From NCBI GenBank assembly GCA_010014835.2, contig JAAAKB020027394.1:1-23857 (forward strand): DNA of 23,857 nt. The letters run 5' to 3'. Made by a program: the position numbers and the translations under genes. Below, in pieces: positions 22,301 through 23,857 of this stretch (position 1 is the stretch's first letter; each line of letters opens with the position of its first letter). Below the pieces are notes generated by a model, which had not been told where the DNA came from, searched no databases, and saw nothing but the letters and a program-made list of their open reading frames with translations. This stretch comes from Apostichopus leukothele (lineage: Eukaryota > Echinodermata > Holothuroidea > Aspidochirotida > Stichopodidae).

Positions 22301-23053
22301 AGACATCACATTCTCCATTAAATTTCTGTTGTTTCTGGTTTGCAAATTTGTAAATTTGGAAAAAGAACTTTGTTCAACATGGCTGCACTGCAGTGACTAT
22401 GAATGGGGTGCCTTCACCTTCCTCAGTTTTTGAGAAAGTGGTCAGATACTGAGGTACACTCCCATCCATCGGACTGACATTAAGTGGATGTCACCGCAGC
22501 CTTTTTGAATGTGTCATTTTCAGGCCTGCCTCATAAGCTTTCTAACAGTCATTGGAACTTGAGATTAGCAGGGTTTACAGGTTTTGGACAAGGTTTCCAA
22601 TGACCTTCTGTTGCCTTCCTGAACCTTTGGTAAACTAAACAATACACATACAGAATTATAGAGATTCTGTAGCTCTGCTACCAGGAGCCAACGCAATTAA
22701 TATAACCCGATTCCACTTTCCATCACGTACACCACTTTAAAATTCAAATAACAGCACAATACTGTGTTCCAACTGCAAAGCAGAATTTCTGCAAGCCCAA
22801 CAAGGGTTTCTGGAGAACTGTTTATTATTGACATGATTGATTAATGTGTGAAACTGTCGGAAAGTAAACATGGTTGTATCATGTTACTAACAATACCAAA
22901 CCACTAGCTAAAGTGGTGAATATTTTGCTAATATCACTGACATTTCCGACTTACAAGTGGAAGACACGTTTGCTTGAGATATGTTCTGGCTGTTCATTCT
23001 TCTCCTCTGCATTTGTGTCAGACGTAGTGAGTTCAAGGTGTGACGAGCTCTCG
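10300..23053 (-). CDS. NPAT: NPAT, coactivator of replication-dependent histone genes, 5' end beyond the window
   Basis: Joining on the minus strand 23053-22955, 21408-21321, 19776-19594, 18822-17792, 17025-11678 and 10383-10300 gives 2276 residues and a stop, every junction in phase. NPAT is a nuclear cyclin E/CDK2 substrate that activates S-phase histone transcription at histone locus bodies. Matches to human NPAT (recalled) are RxRxxx..QRRRMNSQ (human KRQRKLASQ), SPKRKR (human SPGRRK), LSDATISEKLAGNINK (human LSNKSLQEKLAENINK), SDPAFDSLFSLF (human SDPAFQALFDLF), YIQIATSLATDPASFAL (human ILIATCVTDPTALG), and a short C-terminal acidic-hydrophobic tail. Human NPAT has 1427 residues; the excess lies in the fifth exon present here. 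The LisH motif that starts NPAT is not in the window. CDK-type sites (SPKR, TPRK, TPQK) are visible. Confidence 0.9.
10384..11677 (-). other. NPAT last intron
   Basis: It has a GTAAGC donor and a pyrimidine-rich TTTCTCCCCAG acceptor. I see no coding or repeat structure in it. Confidence 0.7.
11678..17025 (-). CDS. NPAT: NPAT exon E, a 5348-nt exon
   Basis: It encodes 1782 residues (468-2249). In order: a basic start (SQGTRRSQRLEAKKQ), an EDEDEDEDE run, a Ser/Thr/Gln-rich region with TPAGKPIGVIQLESIRKEEL and PPPQYIQIATSLATDP (near 738-753), and ELERSLLDASTQDIDFIFKA followed by TPQK (to about 992). A roughly 1170-residue hydrophilic stretch follows (about 1036-2206), packed with R, S, D, E, H, N and Q. 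The exon ends with a basic cluster AKRKTKPK before SSSQQ and donor GTAAGC. The frame stays open for the whole exon, so it is clearly under coding constraint. The first part is NPAT-like; the long charged part has no human counterpart that I can recall. Confidence 0.92.
16920..16946 (-). repeat. (GATGAG)n coding microsatellite in NPAT
   Basis: About four GATGAG units encode alternating Asp and Glu (EDEDEDEDE). A length change by whole units would keep the frame. Confidence 0.9.
17026..17791 (-). other. NPAT intron between exons D and E
   Basis: AT-rich intron of 766 bp with acceptor TTTTCATATTAG. I recognise nothing else in it. Confidence 0.75.
17792..18822 (-). CDS. NPAT: NPAT exon D
   Basis: It encodes residues 124-466. 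It starts ESASGRLESQNKSDQSS, holds the conserved SDPAFDSLFSLF (165-176), then a long acidic Ser/Glu/Asp-rich stretch (DDEAEEDETMDVTEDEMA type) and ends in a basic cluster KKSRRRRERNK. The acceptor is ACGTCTACAG and the donor GTAGGA. The acidic composition suits a transactivation region. Confidence 0.9.
18907..19040. repeat. 20-bp tandem array, ~6.7 copies, in an NPAT intron
   Basis: The unit ACTTGTATTCTAGCATATTT repeats with exact 20-bp spacing from 18907 to 19026, followed by a decayed partial copy. On the transcribed strand it ends about 85 bp upstream of the exon D acceptor. Confidence 0.93.
19594..19776 (-). CDS. NPAT: NPAT exon C
   Basis: It encodes residues 63-122, VTPRKKRIQDNN onward to SEKLAGNINKVRPT, ending in phase 2 at GTGAGT. 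The acceptor is CTTCTTTTTGCAG. The LxEKLAxNINK motif is the best-conserved NPAT block in this half; TPRK is a second CDK consensus. Confidence 0.9.
19831..20208. mobile_element. Complete 378-bp hAT-type miniature element
   Basis: Terminal inverted repeats CATAGGCGTAGGAG (19831-19844) and CTCCTACGCCTATG (20195-20208) are perfect over 14 bp. The 8-bp target duplication CTTATATG flanks it on both sides (19823-19830 and 20209-20216), as expected for the hAT superfamily. Just inside the left end is a perfect palindrome of G7, CTGCAG, C7 (19847-19866), and near the right end a GC-rich CGCGCGGAGCGCGCG. No transposase is encoded, so it would have moved with enzyme from elsewhere. The intact duplication suggests a fairly young insertion, inside an NPAT intron. 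Confidence 0.88.
20232..20249. repeat. (TA)n microsatellite
   Basis: A short uninterrupted TA run close to the hAT-type element. Confidence 0.8.
20250..21320 (-). other. Rest of the NPAT intron between exons B and C
   Basis: AT-rich, no coding signal or repeat recognised. Confidence 0.6.
21321..21408 (-). CDS. NPAT: NPAT exon B
   Basis: It encodes SQETRSQLSQSSTQPTTCSN and PVISPKRKR, ending in phase 2 at donor GTATTA. The acceptor is ACTTGTCTGCAG. SPKR is a full CDK consensus site. Confidence 0.8.
21585..22307. repeat. ~59-bp minisatellite with 281-bp higher-order units in an NPAT intron
   Basis: Monomers start with GCACTACCATGGTGTCAAAT or variants at 21585, 21645, 21704, 21763, 21813, 21870, 21929, 21985, 22044, 22094, 22148, 22207 and 22266. 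Spacings are mostly 59-60, with recurring short monomers of 50. Variant tails TCCTCTGGGACAAT and TTCCTCAGTGCCATT recur in fixed order, so five monomers (21704-21984) repeat as a block at 21985-22265, both exactly 281 bp. A weaker monomer may begin near 21547. Open frames on the plus strand are only by-products of the repeat. Confidence 0.93.
22308..22954 (-). other. Remainder of the NPAT intron between exons A and B
   Basis: No coding signal, repeat or element recognised. Confidence 0.6.
22955..23053 (-). CDS. NPAT: NPAT exon A (first exon visible)
   Basis: It encodes residues 1-32 of the visible protein (RARHTLNSLRLTQMQRRRMN onward to NVSST), matching the basic SQRARTRTxxxxxxxRQRKLASQ region after the human LisH. 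The acceptor is TACTTCTTTCACCAG and the donor GTAAGT. It begins by completing a codon from an exon outside the window. Confidence 0.75.
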
Positions 23054-23857
23054 CTGGTGAAAGAAGTAGACATGAAAATGAGACCATTGAAGCACTCAAT
23101 ATCATGAGAGCATAAGTTTATTTGCACTTCCACTAAAGTGGTAACGACTTTTTATTGGTAAAAACAAAAGTGACAACAACAACAGACTGCATAATTTGCA
23201 AATGTGGAACAAAAGCCAAACAAATGAAAGACATGGTGATAATAACAGATTTTTGTGTGCATTTTCAACAGAGTTCACTACATTTGGTAAGAGTGTTTCA
23301 AATTTCCTCTTATTCACACTCAATTCATACTCAACTACAGTACTGTTGCTGATTCAAAATGGCTGACTTAAAAAATCTGCAGTAAAATCAGGCAATTAAT
23401 GGGTATTTTTGTTTTGTTTTTAATTTCTATAAATTTACTTTACACCTGCTTGGATAATTTCTATGATAATCCCAACAGTTAACATGTAGGGCCTTATCAT
23501 TGCCTAACTTACAAAAGCAATATGAGCTGCTATCCTAGAATACAGAGCCAGTGTAAGCAGATTTTCAATTTTGTTTCCACAGTTGGGAGTAATTAGTAGG
23601 TAATTTAGCTGGATAACTACTTAACCCCACGTCTTTTCACCAGCGATCAAACAACATGTTTGCATCATGGAGGTGAGTGCAGGCAGAGGAACCAGAGGTG
23701 GTAAGGTTACGTTTTGAAAATGATCCATTCACATTGCATCAGAAATTTCACTGTGACATCTATGTTAATGTGTACAGTTATAAAACCAACACTAAGAGTC
23801 ATCACTAGAGCTTTTCCTGACTCGAGTTGAGTCCTTGACTGGGAGTCACTATATTAT
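23054..23857 (-). other. NPAT intron upstream of exon A, to the window edge
   Basis: I looked on the minus strand for the LisH exon (human MLLPSDVARLVLGYLQQENL) and its follower and found neither. The NPAT start and promoter should lie to the right of the window. Confidence 0.55.

Noticed and set aside
21585-22307. CRISPR array or coding repeats
   Set aside because: Units are contiguous with no unique spacers, the host is eukaryotic, and spacing varies by non-multiples of three, so open frames here are by-products.
23667-23705. First coding exon of a plus-strand gene (ATGGAGGTGAGTGCAGGC before GTAAGG)
   Set aside because: Good start context and donor, but only about 12 codons with no recognisable product; it could be chance within an NPAT intron.
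23054-23857. ATM as a divergent neighbour of NPAT
   Set aside because: In vertebrates ATM shares a promoter with NPAT, but the NPAT 5' end is not in the window, so nothing can be said.

Overview
The window looks like animal nuclear DNA, AT-rich, with spliced genes, short coding exons and repeat-filled introns. Two genes are conserved across animals. A protist, plant or bacterial source does not fit: there is a classic metazoan GGPS1, a TyrRS-type EMAPII domain, and NPAT, an animal histone-gene coactivator. The tRNA-derived SINE-like element and the hAT-type miniature elements resemble those common in marine invertebrates. A non-vertebrate deuterostome such as an echinoderm is my best guess, but this is inference with low confidence.

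Layout. Positions 1-152 look like the end of a hAT-like element. From 153 to 1581 I see no coding sequence. From 1616 to 5955 (+) lie seven exons of geranylgeranyl diphosphate synthase (GGPS1), numbered 1-5, 7 and 8. They cover everything except the last ~33 residues of the protein. One possible 18-nt optional microexon (number 6) lies between exons 5 and 7. At 5956-6367 there is a perfect hairpin, a tRNA-like SINE head and an AT microsatellite. From 6368 to 7628 (+) lie three exons that encode the C-terminal EMAPII-like tRNA-binding domain of tyrosyl-tRNA synthetase and end in a stop. The catalytic part of TyrRS and the last exon of GGPS1 are both absent from the same place, so the junction needs checking as either an assembly collapse or a real rearrangement. 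Positions 7629-10299 are the 3' ends of two convergent genes.

From 10300 to 23053 (-) lies most of an NPAT homologue. Its six exons have phases that match at every junction and give 2276 residues plus a stop. The N-terminal LisH exon or exons are expected beyond the right edge. One exon of 5348 nt carries most of the protein, including a very long hydrophilic, charged, probably disordered region that human NPAT does not have. NPAT introns hold a complete 378-bp hAT-type miniature element with an 8-bp target duplication, a 20-bp tandem array, and a ~59-bp minisatellite organised into two 281-bp higher-order repeats.

The genes are ordinary housekeeping genes (isoprenoid synthesis, tRNA charging, histone transcription) with no evident joint function. 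I see no new molecular system. The points most worth checking are the GGPS1/TyrRS junction, the minisatellite that begins inside a GGPS1 exon, the NPAT expansion, and the higher-order repeat.
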